This document shows, in pieces, positions 7,532-15,758 of a stretch of DNA of 64,000 nucleotides. Positions within the stretch are counted from its first letter, which is position 1. Each line of letters opens with the position of its first letter. The DNA comes from Chloroflexota bacterium (GTDB lineage: Bacteria > Chloroflexota > Anaerolineae > UBA4142), in the NCBI GenBank assembly GCA_016219275.1, contig JACRBM010000038.1, forward strand, positions 79,986 through 143,985, written 5' to 3'. The notes beneath the pieces are model-generated. The model did not search any database. It saw nothing but the letters and a program-made list of their open reading frames with translations, and was not told where the DNA came from. The position numbers were made by a program, and so were the translations under genes.

Positions 7532-8484
7532 ACCGCGATCGCCTGCGCCACGAGCTGACCAACCTGGGCATTCATCTCATTTTGATTTCTGGCGCGCTGT
7601 TTATGATCTTTCCCTTCGCGTGGATGGTGCTGGGTTCGCTCCAGTCGTTTGCCGAAACGACGCGCGGCGAGTTTCTGCCGAGCACGCCGATGTGGTCGAA
7701 CTATGGCGATGTGATCCGCACGATGAACGGCAGCAAACCCTGCGTATTCGATCCATCCAATCCGTGGTTGATCCTGGAACGGGATCGCGGCTGTATCATC
7801 GTGCGCTACTTTGCGAACACGCTCGTGATCGGGTTCGGCACCGTGCTGGGCGTTTTGACGACGGGCGTTCTCGCCGGCTACGCGTTCGCCCGCTTGCATT
7901 TTCCCGGGCGCGAGTTGTTGTTCAAACTGTTGCTCGCGACGATGATGATTCCCGGCGAATTGACCTTGATTCCAAATTACGTGTTCATGGTCTGGTTCCC
8001 CACGCCCGAATCCTGGTTCGCGACGACGTTCGGTTTGCCGGGCGCTGAACCGCACAACTGGATTGACACGTACTATGCGATGATCATTCCCTGGATCGCA
8101 ACCGTGTTCAGTATTTTCCTGTTCCGCCAATTCTTCAAAGGCATTCCGAACGAATTGTTCGACGCGGCGTTGCTCGACGGCGCGACGCATTCGCGTTTTC
8201 TCGTCAGCGTCGTCCTGCCGCTGTCGAAACCGGTGCTCATCACGAGCGCGCTCCTCACCTTCCTGGGATCGTGGAACGCGTTGATGTGGCCCCTGCTCGT
8301 CACCAATTCGCCGGAGATGCGTCCGATCCAGGTCGGGTTGCGTTCGCTCATCACCGAAGCCGGTACGCAAACGCAGTTACTGCTTGCTGGCGCGACGATC
8401 ACGATCATTCCGATTATCATTCTGTACTTGTTCCTGCAACGGTGGTTCGTATCCGGCATTGCAAATGTCGGCATTCGCGGGTAG
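7528..8484 (+). CDS. sugar ABC transporter permease, MalG/UgpE type (cassette 2)
   Basis: A 318-residue permease, longer than its cassette-1 counterpart by an extra external loop around residues 65-90 containing two cysteines (KPCVFD, DRGCIIV). The EAA loop lies near residues 210-234 (FDAALLDGATHSRFLVSVVL). AAGGAG sits 7 nt before the ATG, which overlaps the upstream stop. The stop codon TAG is itself the beginning of a GTAG...CTAC-type palindrome at 8481-8507, suggesting the repeat inserted at or defines the gene end. Confidence 0.92.
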   Translation: MNRDRLRHELTNLGIHLILISGALFMIFPFAWMVLGSLQSFAETTRGEFLPSTPMWSNYGDVIRTMNGSKPCVFDPSNPWLILERDRGCIIVRYFANTLVIGFGTVLGVLTTGVLAGYAFARLHFPGRELLFKLLLATMMIPGELTLIPNYVFMVWFPTPESWFATTFGLPGAEPHNWIDTYYAMIIPWIATVFSIFLFRQFFKGIPNELFDAALLDGATHSRFLVSVVLPLSKPVLITSALLTFLGSWNALMWPLLVTNSPEMRPIQVGLRSLITEAGTQTQLLLAGATITIIPIIILYLFLQRWFVSGIANVGIRG

Positions 8485-8507
8485 CGCAAATTTCCAATTT
8501 GCGTTAC
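8481..8507. repeat. 27-bp palindrome with GTA...TAC ends overlapping a stop codon
   Basis: The halves GTAGCGCAAATT and AATTTGCGTTAC flank TCC. The TAG in its first four bases is the permease stop codon. It is the most divergent of the five elements of this kind in the window. Confidence 0.65.
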
Positions 8508-8586
8508 GAATGGAGGTGTCTACTCAAATAAAATCGCGTGTCCTAAAATCGTAAACCCCACATTCTCTTGGAGGAGAAGCAAACAA

Positions 8587-10161
8587 ATGAAATCCAAATT
8601 GATGCTTTTGCTGATGTTGCTCGCGGTATTCGCGCTCGTCGCGTGCGCCGCGCCTTCGCCGACACCGGTACCACCCACTGCCGTGCCGGCGGCAAAACCG
8701 ACGGATGCGCCGAAACCAACTGTGGCGCCGGCAACCACCGCACCCACACCTGTCCCGGCAACGAAACCGGTTGAGGCGACCAAGCCCGCGGCAACCACCG
8801 CGCCAACGCAAGCCGCCGCGGCAACCAAGCCACCCGCACCGACCGCGACTCTGCGTCCACCCGCTGTGACTGCCGCGCCCGGCGCAGTTCGCATCAATGT
8901 CTGGCACCACTTTAGCGCACCCGAGCAAGTCGAAATGATGCAGCGCTTTGCGGATGAGTTCAACGCCAAGAATCCGCAATACTATGTCGTCGTGACGATG
9001 CAAGGCACAACCGGCGACATCGGTCGCAAAGTGAACGCCGCGATCACCGCGAACGCGTTGCCCGAAATCGCGACCGGCAACCCGGGCGATGTATTCGACT
9101 GGAACACGTCCGCCGCCGTCGTCGCGCTCGACGATTACATCAAAGACGCGAAAGATGGTCTGACCGCCGATCAACTCGCGGACATGACGATGAAGACGCC
9201 GAACGGCGAATTGTTCTTCGACCAAGTCGGCGGCAAGACGCTCGGCGTGTCGCCGGGTCGCTCGATGAGCGTGTTGTACTATAACGCGGATATGCTCAAG
9301 GCAGCTGGCTTCAACGACCCGCCCGCGACCTGGGACGATTTCGACAAAATTTGCGCGGCAGTGACCAAGGGCGACAATTATTGCTTCGCGATCAGCTCGC
9401 CCAGCGTCGAAACTTCGACGTTCGCCTCCTGGGTCTTTAGTCGCGGCGGCACGTACGCCAGCGCGGACGAAAAGAAAGCGACGTTCGATGATGCCGCTGG
9501 TATCGAATCGCTTACGTGGCTCAAGAACTTGGTGAGCAAGGGCTGGGCGAAGACGCCTTCGACTACTTCACGCGGCGACCAGACCGATTTTGGCAATGGC
9601 AAACTCGCGTTCACATTCGGCTCGACCGCCGGCTTGCCGTTCTATCAAGATGGGGTGAACGGTCGCAAGGAAGGTCCGTTCCAGTGGAGCATCGCGCCGT
9701 ATCCGGCTGGCGCTAAAGGCAAGCAACTCGTTGACTTTTTCGGACCCAGCATGGCAATCTTGAAGACGACGCCCGAAAGACAAAAGGGCGCATGGTTGTT
9801 CATGAAATTCATGCTCCAACCGCAGAACCTGGTCGAATTCGGATTGCGCTTGTCCTACTTCCCGGCGACCAAGTCGGCGCGCGATCAAATCGTCGCGATG
9901 GATGCCGACAAGGTCAAGGGCACGAACGCCCGCATCGCGTTGGTGCTGCCGCAGTTTAAGAAAGCCATCGGCTTTATCCCGATGGGCGTGCGCGAACCGA
10001 TCTCGCCGGCATGGCAAGGCGCACGCGCGCTCATCCAAAACATGTTGACCGCGGTCTCCACCGCCAAGACTTCGCCCGATTTTACCGCGACCGATCCGGA
10101 AGCCGCGGCAAAAGAAGGCGTGCAACGCGTCAACAAGCAGTTGGAACAGTACGGCAAGTAG
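8587..10161 (+). CDS. carbohydrate ABC transporter substrate-binding lipoprotein (cassette 2)
   Basis: A 524-residue binding protein. The signal peptide ends FALVAC (lipid Cys20), then a low-complexity Pro/Ala/Thr linker runs to about residue 97, then the family 1 binding domain (INVWHHFSAPEQVEMMQRF onward). The motifs WDDFDKICAA, FSRGGTYASADEK and DFGNGKLAFTFGSTAGLPFYQDG match the cassette-1 and third binding proteins, so these are paralogues. GGAGGAG precedes the ATG. It is probably the ligand receptor for the permeases at 6515 and 7528. Confidence 0.93.
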   Translation: MKSKLMLLLMLLAVFALVACAAPSPTPVPPTAVPAAKPTDAPKPTVAPATTAPTPVPATKPVEATKPAATTAPTQAAAATKPPAPTATLRPPAVTAAPGAVRINVWHHFSAPEQVEMMQRFADEFNAKNPQYYVVVTMQGTTGDIGRKVNAAITANALPEIATGNPGDVFDWNTSAAVVALDDYIKDAKDGLTADQLADMTMKTPNGELFFDQVGGKTLGVSPGRSMSVLYYNADMLKAAGFNDPPATWDDFDKICAAVTKGDNYCFAISSPSVETSTFASWVFSRGGTYASADEKKATFDDAAGIESLTWLKNLVSKGWAKTPSTTSRGDQTDFGNGKLAFTFGSTAGLPFYQDGVNGRKEGPFQWSIAPYPAGAKGKQLVDFFGPSMAILKTTPERQKGAWLFMKFMLQPQNLVEFGLRLSYFPATKSARDQIVAMDADKVKGTNARIALVLPQFKKAIGFIPMGVREPISPAWQGARALIQNMLTAVSTAKTSPDFTATDPEAAAKEGVQRVNKQLEQYGK

Positions 10162-10169
10162 ATCGTTCA

Positions 10170-10206
10170 GACCCAAAGGATTTTCGCGGAGCGAACCCTT
10201 TGGGTC
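10170..10206. terminator. inverted repeat terminator after the second binding-protein gene
   Basis: GACCCAAAGG pairs with CCTTTGGGTC around a loop TTTTCGCGGAGCGAAC. Compared with 6381-6417 the stem is conserved, whereas the loop matches its reverse complement. Confidence 0.7.
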
Positions 10207-10264
10207 TTGCGTAGATAGTTTGGCGGGCTGCAACATAATCAGCCCGCCAACTTTTTGAATGCCG

Positions 10265-11626
10265 ATGAAAATTTTATTCGCGCTTGTGCTCATCTTCGCT
10301 CTGACCGCGTGCGCGCCCACACCAACCCGACCCGCGCATACGCCTTCCATTCAACCATCCAACGCCCCAACCGCTGACGCGCAACCACCTAACGCCCCAA
10401 CCGCTTACGCGCAACTACCCAACTATTCAACTATTCAACCCACACCTACACCGTCCCAGGTCACGCTGCAACTCTGGCACGCGCAACCCTACGCGCATCA
10501 CGCAACGCTCGCCGCGCTTGTCGCGCAATTCAACGGAGCGCATCCCGACCTTCGCGTGGTCGAAGCGTACCAAGGTGATTCCACCGACCTCATCCAGAAA
10601 ACGCGCAACGCGATCAACACGAACAATCCGCCGGACATACTACTCGCATATCCGGACGATCTCGCCGGGCTGATTCGGCAAAACACATTCGCGTCGCTCG
10701 ACGATGTCTTGTCCGCGCGTGACGCGCAAGATATTTTCCCGGCATTCGTGGATCGCTATCCACAATTCGGTAACTCGATATTCAGCATCGCGTTCGCGCG
10801 CCATCTTCATGTGCTGTACTACAACGCGGATTTGCTCAAACTTGCCGGCGCGCTGCGCCCGCCGGAAACCTGGGACGAGTTTGCACGTGTGTGCGACGCG
10901 CTCGCCAAAATTCCCGACGCGCTGTGTTACGTGATGAATCCGAGCGCGGCGACGTTTACAACCTGGCTCACCAATCGCGGCGGCGACATCGCGAGCGCGG
11001 ATGGCAAGACGCTTACGTTCGCGTCCAAGCCCGGCGTGGAGGCGTTGAACCTGCTGGGCGACCTGTTCAAGAAAAAACAGGCGGCGCTTGCCGCCAAAGC
11101 ATTTCAAGAACCGACCGATTTCGCGCTCGGCAAAATCGCGTTCACGTTCGACACGACGAGCGGACTCGTGTTGTACGACCGCGCGATCAAGAACACGGCG
11201 AAACCGTTCGCGTGGGGCATCGCGCCCTCGCCGCGCGCGACGCGCGACCCGGTGATTCTCGCGTCCGGCACAAGTCTCGCGATTCTCCAAACGACGCCCG
11301 CGCGCGAACGCGCCGCGCGCGCGTTTGTAGCGTGGATGCTGGAGAGTGCCTCGAACGTTGCGTGGGCAAAAGCGACCGGCGCGTTTCCCGCGCGCGCCTC
11401 CGCACAAACCGCGCTCGCCGATTACGCCAAAGCGAATCTGCAGTACGGCGTCGCGCTCGGCTGGCTCAAATTCGCGCGCGCCGAGCCAAACCTCGATGCG
11501 TGGGCGACGATCCGCGTGAACCTCGCAGACGCGATGCTCGCAGTCGCGAATGGTAAAGCCGCGTCCGACGCGCTCAACGACGCGGCGAAAAACGCGAATA
11601 ACGGCGCAGGGTCGGCAAAAAAATAA
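10265..11626 (+). CDS. third carbohydrate ABC substrate-binding lipoprotein
   Basis: A 453-residue binding protein following the complete cassette. The lipobox is ALTAC (Cys16 from the ATG at 10265); an in-frame ATG at 10259 would add two residues and neither has a good ribosome site. The linker contains three near-identical Asn-Ala-Pro-Thr-Ala repeats encoded by tandem DNA repeats (10352-10425). The domain has WDEFARVCDALAK and LTNRGGDIASADGK. It is shorter than the other two and has its own terminator upstream, so it may be a duplicated receptor with a different ligand sharing the same permeases. Confidence 0.9.
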   Translation: MKILFALVLIFALTACAPTPTRPAHTPSIQPSNAPTADAQPPNAPTAYAQLPNYSTIQPTPTPSQVTLQLWHAQPYAHHATLAALVAQFNGAHPDLRVVEAYQGDSTDLIQKTRNAINTNNPPDILLAYPDDLAGLIRQNTFASLDDVLSARDAQDIFPAFVDRYPQFGNSIFSIAFARHLHVLYYNADLLKLAGALRPPETWDEFARVCDALAKIPDALCYVMNPSAATFTTWLTNRGGDIASADGKTLTFASKPGVEALNLLGDLFKKKQAALAAKAFQEPTDFALGKIAFTFDTTSGLVLYDRAIKNTAKPFAWGIAPSPRATRDPVILASGTSLAILQTTPARERAARAFVAWMLESASNVAWAKATGAFPARASAQTALADYAKANLQYGVALGWLKFARAEPNLDAWATIRVNLADAMLAVANGKAASDALNDAAKNANNGAGSAKK

Positions 11627-11641
11627 CGGCGAACCGCAAAT

Positions 11642-11670
11642 TTGTCTTATCCGGGAAATCGTGGTATGAT
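11642..11670 (+). promoter_or_regulatory. sigma70-type promoter of the phosphate transporter operon
   Basis: TTGTCT (11642-11647), a 17-bp spacer and TATGAT (11665-11670). The predicted start point falls inside the palindromic operator immediately downstream. Confidence 0.65.
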
Positions 11671-11671
11671 T

Positions 11672-11685
11672 TATGCACACGTGTG
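11672..11685. promoter_or_regulatory. LacI-family-like operator (TGCACACGTGTGCA)
   Basis: A perfect 14-bp palindrome with central CG, flanked by TTTA on the left and AAAAAA on the right. It sits directly after the -10 box. A near-identical site at 15371-15384 occupies the same place in another promoter. LacI/PurR-family repressors characteristically bind palindromes with a central CG; the assignment is inferred. Confidence 0.6.
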
Positions 11686-11715
11686 CAAAAAATCCTCAAC
11701 GAGGAAGAACTCGGT

Positions 11716-12708
11716 ATGCCGGAATTATCGGTCGCGCTCTTGATTCTAATCGCGCTCGCATTGGCGTTCGATTACCTGAACGGCTTTCACGATAGTTCGA
11801 ACATCGTCGCGACGATGATCGCCTCACGCGCGATGAACGGACAATCGGCGCTCGCCATCACCGCCATCGCGCATTTCATCGGTCCGTTTCTCTTCGGCGT
11901 CGCGGTCGCCACAACGCTGGGACACGAAATCTTGAATGACGACCAGATCAAACTCTCGGTGGTCATGGCGGCGCTGCTTGCCGCGATTATTTGGAACCTG
12001 ATGACCTGGTGGTTTGGCATTCCCTCGAGTTCATCCCACGCGCTCGTCGGCGGCTTGATCGGCGCGGCGGTCGTTGAGAGCGGTTTTCAAGTGGTCAAAC
12101 TTGCCGGCTTGCTCAAAGTCATCACGGCGCTCGCGATTTCGCCGGTCATTGGTTTTGTGGGCGGGTTTATCGTAATGCGCGTGGTGCTTTATCTCGCGCG
12201 CGGCGCATCGCCTTCGATCAACACCTTTTTCAAACGGATGCAAATTGCGACGGCGATTTTGTTGGCGCTGTCGCATGGCACGAACGACGCGCAAAAGACG
12301 ATGGGCGTGATCACGCTGGGTTTGGTTTCCGCCGGCGCGATTGATTCCTTTCAAGTTCCGCTGTGGGTCATCTTTCTCAGCGCGGCGGCGATCGCGTTGG
12401 GCACCTGGACGGGCGGGTGGCGCTTGATCAAAACGTTGGGAAGCAAATTCTTTAAGGTTCGCCCGGTGCATGGATTCAACACCCAAATCACGTCCGCCGG
12501 TGTGATTCTGAGCGCGGCATTGCTGGGCGGACCGGTGAGCACGACCCAGGTCGTTAGTTCCGCGATTATGGGCATCGGGTCAGCCGAGCGATTCTCGAAA
12601 GTGCGCTGGGGTACCGCCCAGCAAATCGTCATCGCGTGGCTGACGACGATTCCGGTCGCGGCGATTCTCGCGGCAATTTTTGCCGCTCTATTGAGGAATT
12701 GGATATGA
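11716..12708 (+). CDS. inorganic phosphate transporter, Pit family
   Basis: A 330-residue membrane protein with the duplicated PHO4 signature: AFDYLNGFHDSSNIVATMIASRA near the N-terminus and ALSHGTNDAQKTMGVI in the second half. GFHDSSN and SHGTNDAQK are the substrate-cation motifs of low-affinity phosphate symporters. The ATG at 11716 is preferred over an upstream GTG because GAGGAAG lies just before it and the upstream stretch falls in the operator. Its stop overlaps the start of the DUF47 gene, the classic Pit plus Pit-accessory pair. Confidence 0.95.
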   Translation: MPELSVALLILIALALAFDYLNGFHDSSNIVATMIASRAMNGQSALAITAIAHFIGPFLFGVAVATTLGHEILNDDQIKLSVVMAALLAAIIWNLMTWWFGIPSSSSHALVGGLIGAAVVESGFQVVKLAGLLKVITALAISPVIGFVGGFIVMRVVLYLARGASPSINTFFKRMQIATAILLALSHGTNDAQKTMGVITLGLVSAGAIDSFQVPLWVIFLSAAAIALGTWTGGWRLIKTLGSKFFKVRPVHGFNTQITSAGVILSAALLGGPVSTTQVVSSAIMGIGSAERFSKVRWGTAQQIVIAWLTTIPVAAILAAIFAALLRNWI

Positions 12709-13334
12709 GCTGGCTAGACAAACTGACTAAACCACGGCAAGACAATTTTGTGCGTCTGTTGATTCAACAGTCCGAATACGCGGTGCGCGGACTCGATGCG
12801 CTGTTGGAGTACACGCGCACGTGCGATGGGAACGCCGCCGAAAATGTGCGGCGACTCGAAAAAGAAGCGGACGAGGTGCGCCGCATCTTGGTGGATGAAC
12901 TCAATCGCACGTTCGTCACGCCGATGGATCGCGAAGATATTTTCGCGCTCTCGCGCGCGATTGACGACATTCTCGATTACGCGTACTCGACTGTAGACGA
13001 GATGACCGTTTTGCACGTCAAGCCGAACACGCACATTCAACAAATCGTGTCGCTCTTGCGCGATGGCGCGAACGAGGTCTTTCTCGCGATGCAACGTTTG
13101 AAGGATCACCCGAACGTCGCCGCCGATCACGCCCAGCGCGCCAAGGCATTGGAGAATCGCGTCGAGAGCGTGTACCGCGAGGCGCTCGCCGATCTGTTCA
13201 ACGGTCCCGCCGAAGTGGATCACATCGTCGAGGCGTTGAAACTGCGCGAGATTTATCGCCACTTGTCGAATGCGGCAGATCGCGGCGATGAAGCGGCGAA
13301 CATCATCAGCGATGTCGTCGTCAAGATGACGTAA
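12705..13334 (+). CDS. DUF47 family protein (PhoU-like Pit accessory protein)
   Basis: A 209-residue cytoplasmic all-helical protein of the DUF47/PhoU-like family, which partners and regulates Pit transporters. The sequence has EADEVRRILVDELNRTFVTPMDREDIFALSRAIDDILDY, the conserved TFVTPxDREDI metal-binding core, and a C-terminal AADRGDEAANIISDVVVK. It starts in an ATGA overlap with the transporter and has GAGG upstream. A strong bidirectional terminator follows directly after its stop. Confidence 0.93.
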   Translation: MSWLDKLTKPRQDNFVRLLIQQSEYAVRGLDALLEYTRTCDGNAAENVRRLEKEADEVRRILVDELNRTFVTPMDREDIFALSRAIDDILDYAYSTVDEMTVLHVKPNTHIQQIVSLLRDGANEVFLAMQRLKDHPNVAADHAQRAKALENRVESVYREALADLFNGPAEVDHIVEALKLREIYRHLSNAADRGDEAANIISDVVVKMT

Positions 13335-13376
13335 AAAACAGTAGAGACGTTCCATGGAACGTCTCTACTGTTTTTT
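13333..13376. terminator. 44-bp perfect palindrome, bidirectional terminator
   Basis: The 28-bp core 13341-13368 (half GTAGAGACGTTCCA) is flanked by ACA/TGT and by A6 and T6 runs, so both strands form a stem with a U-tract. It separates two convergent genes and contributes to both ends. Its core belongs to the GTAG...CTAC repeat family. Confidence 0.9.
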
Positions 13377-14383
13377 CATCCAATCTCGCTCAACTTGACC
13401 GGTCGTTTTTCTCTGTACGATTTTTGCGCCGCGTAGCCCATCACCACGGGCACGCGTCCGTCTACACCCGTCACCGCGGGTGTTTTATTTTCGCGCAAGC
13501 ACGCGATAAACTCGGACATCTCTGCGACGTACGCGTCCGCGTACCGCTCGACGAAAAAGTGCAACGGTTTCGCGGAATGCACGCCGACCAGGTCGCTCGT
13601 CACGACCGTGTCCGGCGTTTGGTTGTTCGCCATCGCGACGCCCGCCGAACCAAATACCTCGATGCGTTGGTCGTACCCGTAAACTGCTTTGCGGCTATTG
13701 TCAATCACGCCGATCGCGCCGTTCGCAAATTGCAGCGTGATGACGGCGGTGTCAAGGTCGCCCGCTTCGCCGATGGCTGGGTCTACGAGCACGCCGCCCG
13801 CCGCGTACACCGATTCAACCTCGCCGAGTAAAAAGCGCGCCATATCGAAATCGTGAATCGTCATGTCGAGAAAAATTCCGCCCGACACTTTTACATACGC
13901 GATGGGCGGCGGCGCGGGATCGCGACTCGTGATCCGCAAAATGTGCGGCGTGCCGATGCCGCCGGCTGCGACCAGATCGCGCACGCGTTTGAAGCTGGGA
14001 TCGAACCGGCGATTGAAACCGAGTTGCATCTTGATGCCGGCGCGTTGCACTGCCACGAGCGCGCGATCAATCTTGGCAAGATCGAGCGCGATCGGTTTCT
14101 CGCAAAAGATGTGTTTGCCCGCGCGCGCCGCATCCTCGATCAACTGCGCGTGCGTGTCGGTGCTCGTGCAGATCACCACCGCGTCGATCTCTTTATCGTC
14201 GAGAATCGGACGCGGGTTGTCGAACGCGGACGGAATATCCAGGTCTGCCGCGAGTTTTTTCGCCGCGTCCGGAATCACGTCGGCGACCGCAAGCAGTTTG
14301 ACGCCGGGAATGCGGTACGCGAGATTTTCCGCATGCACGCGTCCGATGCGTCCCGCGCCGAGAACACCTAAGTTAATTGTCAT
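13376..14383 (-). CDS. Gfo/Idh/MocA family dehydrogenase, myo-inositol 2-dehydrogenase-like
   Basis: A 335-residue NAD(P)-dependent oxidoreductase. The Rossmann motif GAGRIGRVHAEN lies at the N-terminus, and EKPIALDLAKID is the signature Lys of the family. DMTIHDFDMARFLLGEVE holds the catalytic Asp/His pair, and GFNRRFDPSFKRV is typical of IolG enzymes. ATG 14383 is chosen for the GGAGG before it; the open frame extends a few codons upstream. It lies head-to-tail behind a PfkB kinase, suggesting polyol or inositol catabolism, possibly under the operator upstream of the kinase. Confidence 0.88.
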   Translation of the reverse strand: MTINLGVLGAGRIGRVHAENLAYRIPGVKLLAVADVIPDAAKKLAADLDIPSAFDNPRPILDDKEIDAVVICTSTDTHAQLIEDAARAGKHIFCEKPIALDLAKIDRALVAVQRAGIKMQLGFNRRFDPSFKRVRDLVAAGGIGTPHILRITSRDPAPPPIAYVKVSGGIFLDMTIHDFDMARFLLGEVESVYAAGGVLVDPAIGEAGDLDTAVITLQFANGAIGVIDNSRKAVYGYDQRIEVFGSAGVAMANNQTPDTVVTSDLVGVHSAKPLHFFVERYADAYVAEMSEFIACLRENKTPAVTGVDGRVPVVMGYAAQKSYREKRPVKLSEIG

Positions 14384-14403
14384 CGTTGACCTCCAGTAAA
14401 AGT

Positions 14404-14468
14404 GGGGCAATTTTCTAAATTGCCCGATGTCTGCCAGAGATGTAGGGCAAATTAGAAATTTGCTCTAC
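14404..14468. repeat. two palindromes between the kinase and dehydrogenase genes
   Basis: The first pairs GGGGCAATTT with AAATTGCCC (14404-14425). The second, 14442-14468, has GTAGGGCAAATT and AAATTTGCTCTAC halves. The TAG stop of the leftward kinase gene is provided by the outer end of the second element. Confidence 0.75.
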
Positions 14469-15355
14469 GAGTACGTGCGTTGCTCGATCAACGCTTGCGC
14501 GTCGGCGAGCGAGCCGCGCCAGGGTCCGGAAATTTCTTGTTTGAGCGTGGTGACCGCGCCCGCCCACCGACATGCTTCCTCCGCCGACGCGCTCAAACGT
14601 TTGCCGAGGTACGTCGCAAAGCACGTATCCCCGCGCCCGGTGCGTCCGGCGAGCGAACGCGGCGTGAACGGCGCAGTGTGCACCTGCCCATTCGCGAACA
14701 CGGTCACGCCGGAGGATTGCGTCAACACGATTTCGCGCGGACCCAGGTCGCGCAATTTGTGCGCGGCAAGCGCGAGATCGGTTTCGCCGGTCAAAAGTTC
14801 CGCTTCCGCGCGATCTACTTTGAGGTAGGTCACGTGGCGCAATCCCTCGTTCAGTTCGTCGGAATGACGAAACACGAGCGCATCCCCTTCGTGCACGCGC
14901 ACGAACCCCTGCACGTCGAGCGCGACCGGACCGCGCGCCGCGAGCGCGACGATCACCGGCAATTCCACTTCGCCCGCGATGATCGGCGTGATCGCGTACA
15001 ACCGCGCCGGCGTTTTCGGAATTTCGTTCACGCGAATCGCCCCGGCAAAACCGAGCGGCTTGCAAATCCGTCGTTCCATATCCGCCGAGTTGTACGTGTT
15101 CTCGATGCCGGTCGTTTGTGACGCGGCGCTCGCAAACACGCGAATCCCTTCGCGTTCCAGTTCACCGAGTCGTGGAAAATCATCCGGATGCAAACGCGTG
15201 ACGACGCCGACATCCAACCCCAGCCGGCGCAGAACGACGCTGCCGAAATACACGCCGCCCCCGGATTGAATCTCGCCGCGACCATCCACGACGTTGCGGT
15301 CTTTGGCAACATGCCCGAACATCAATACATCAAACGAATCACTCATTTCCTTCAT
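14465..15355 (-). CDS. PfkB-family carbohydrate kinase
   Basis: A 296-residue ribokinase-like sugar or polyol kinase. The N-terminal FGHVAKDRNVV and SGGGVYFGSVVLRRLGLDVGVVTRLHPDD form the substrate lid region. LAGRTGRGDTCFATYLGKRL near residue 240 holds the GxGD catalytic Asp, with Arg in place of the usual Ala. KVDRAEAELLTGE is the acidic motif of the family. An alternative ATG lies 3 codons in, and neither has an ideal ribosome site. Its promoter contains a LacI-type operator and the dehydrogenase gene follows, consistent with an inducible catabolic unit (inferred). Confidence 0.88.
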   Translation of the reverse strand: MKEMSDSFDVLMFGHVAKDRNVVDGRGEIQSGGGVYFGSVVLRRLGLDVGVVTRLHPDDFPRLGELEREGIRVFASAASQTTGIENTYNSADMERRICKPLGFAGAIRVNEIPKTPARLYAITPIIAGEVELPVIVALAARGPVALDVQGFVRVHEGDALVFRHSDELNEGLRHVTYLKVDRAEAELLTGETDLALAAHKLRDLGPREIVLTQSSGVTVFANGQVHTAPFTPRSLAGRTGRGDTCFATYLGKRLSASAEEACRWAGAVTTLKQEISGPWRGSLADAQALIEQRTYS

Positions 15356-15370
15356 CCAGCGGTAATTTTA

Positions 15371-15384
15371 TGCAAACGTGTGCA
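15371..15384. promoter_or_regulatory. LacI-family-like operator (TGCAAACGTGTGCA)
   Basis: This site differs at one position from the perfect palindrome at 11672-11685 and shares its flanks TTTA and AAAAA. It lies immediately downstream of the leftward promoter of the kinase gene, a position suited to repression. Confidence 0.65.
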
Positions 15385-15389
15385 AAAAG

Positions 15390-15418
15390 AATATACACTC
15401 CGACTCTCGAATTGTCAA
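15390..15418 (-). promoter_or_regulatory. sigma70-type promoter of the kinase-dehydrogenase unit
   Basis: Reading leftward, TTGACA (15418-15413), exactly 17 bp, then TATATT (15395-15390). This is the closest match to consensus in the window. Confidence 0.8.
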
Positions 15419-15454
15419 AACGCGCGTCCGTTTCGCTCTCAGCGCGATTCGTGC

Positions 15455-15460
15455 TATAAT
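15455..15460 (+). promoter_or_regulatory. -10 element TATAAT of the DUF951 gene, near-leaderless
   Basis: A perfect TATAAT ends 10 bp before the ATG at 15471, so transcription would begin about 4 nt from the start codon. No ribosome site can exist on such an mRNA, implying leaderless or near-leaderless translation. The -35 region (TTCGCT) is weak. Confidence 0.55.
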
Positions 15461-15470
15461 CCGCGCCGAG

Positions 15471-15674
15471 ATGGTGCTGGAATTTCAATTGGGCGACGTC
15501 GTGCGACTGCGAAAACCGCATCCGTGCGGCGGCTACGAATGGCAAATCGTCCGGCTCGGCGCGGACATTGGCTTGGTCTGCGCGACGTGCGGACGCCGCG
15601 TGCTTTTGCCCCGCAGTGAACTCGAAAAACGCGTCAAGACATTCGTCAAACGAGGCGATGCCAGTAATCAGTAA
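15471..15674 (+). CDS. DUF951 domain-containing protein
   Basis: A 67-residue protein with the conserved front [21 protein letters not shown] followed by W-x-I-V-R-x-G-x-D and [12 protein letters not shown]. Three cysteines (PCGG and CATC) suggest a small metal-binding or SH3-like fold. DUF951 proteins are about 65 residues, so this is full length; function is unknown. The frame extends upstream, but the start at the conserved MVLEF is supported by the -10 box just before it. Its stop lies inside the start of a heptad repeat. Confidence 0.88.
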   Translation: MVLEFQLGDVVRLRKPHPCGGYEWQIVRLGADIGLVCATCGRRVLLPRSELEKRVKTFVKRGDASNQ

Positions 15675-15750
15675 TCAGTATTCGGTATTCAGTAGTCAGA
15701 AGATTGACACGGATGACCTGAATACTGAACACTGGACACTGGATACTGGA
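15661..15750. repeat. heptad repeat pair in inverted arrangement
   Basis: Left units CAGTAAT, CAGTATT, CGGTATT, CAGTAGT (15662-15698). Right units ACTGAAC, ACTGGAC, ACTGGAT, ACTGGAT (15724-15751). The arms are complementary. The repeat occupies the whole spacer up to the MFS gene start and replaces any recognisable ribosome site. Confidence 0.85.
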
Positions 15751-15758
15751 TGCTACGT

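Noticed and set aside
11683..11715. Upstream GTG start of the Pit transporter
   Set aside because: It would begin inside the operator palindrome, and the added 11 residues do not resemble the family; ATG 11716 has GAGGAAG before it.
13900..14010. tRNA-like T-loop text (GATCGAACC) on the minus strand
   Set aside because: It lies inside the dehydrogenase coding frame and no acceptor or anticodon arms can be formed. No tRNA, including selC, was found in the window.
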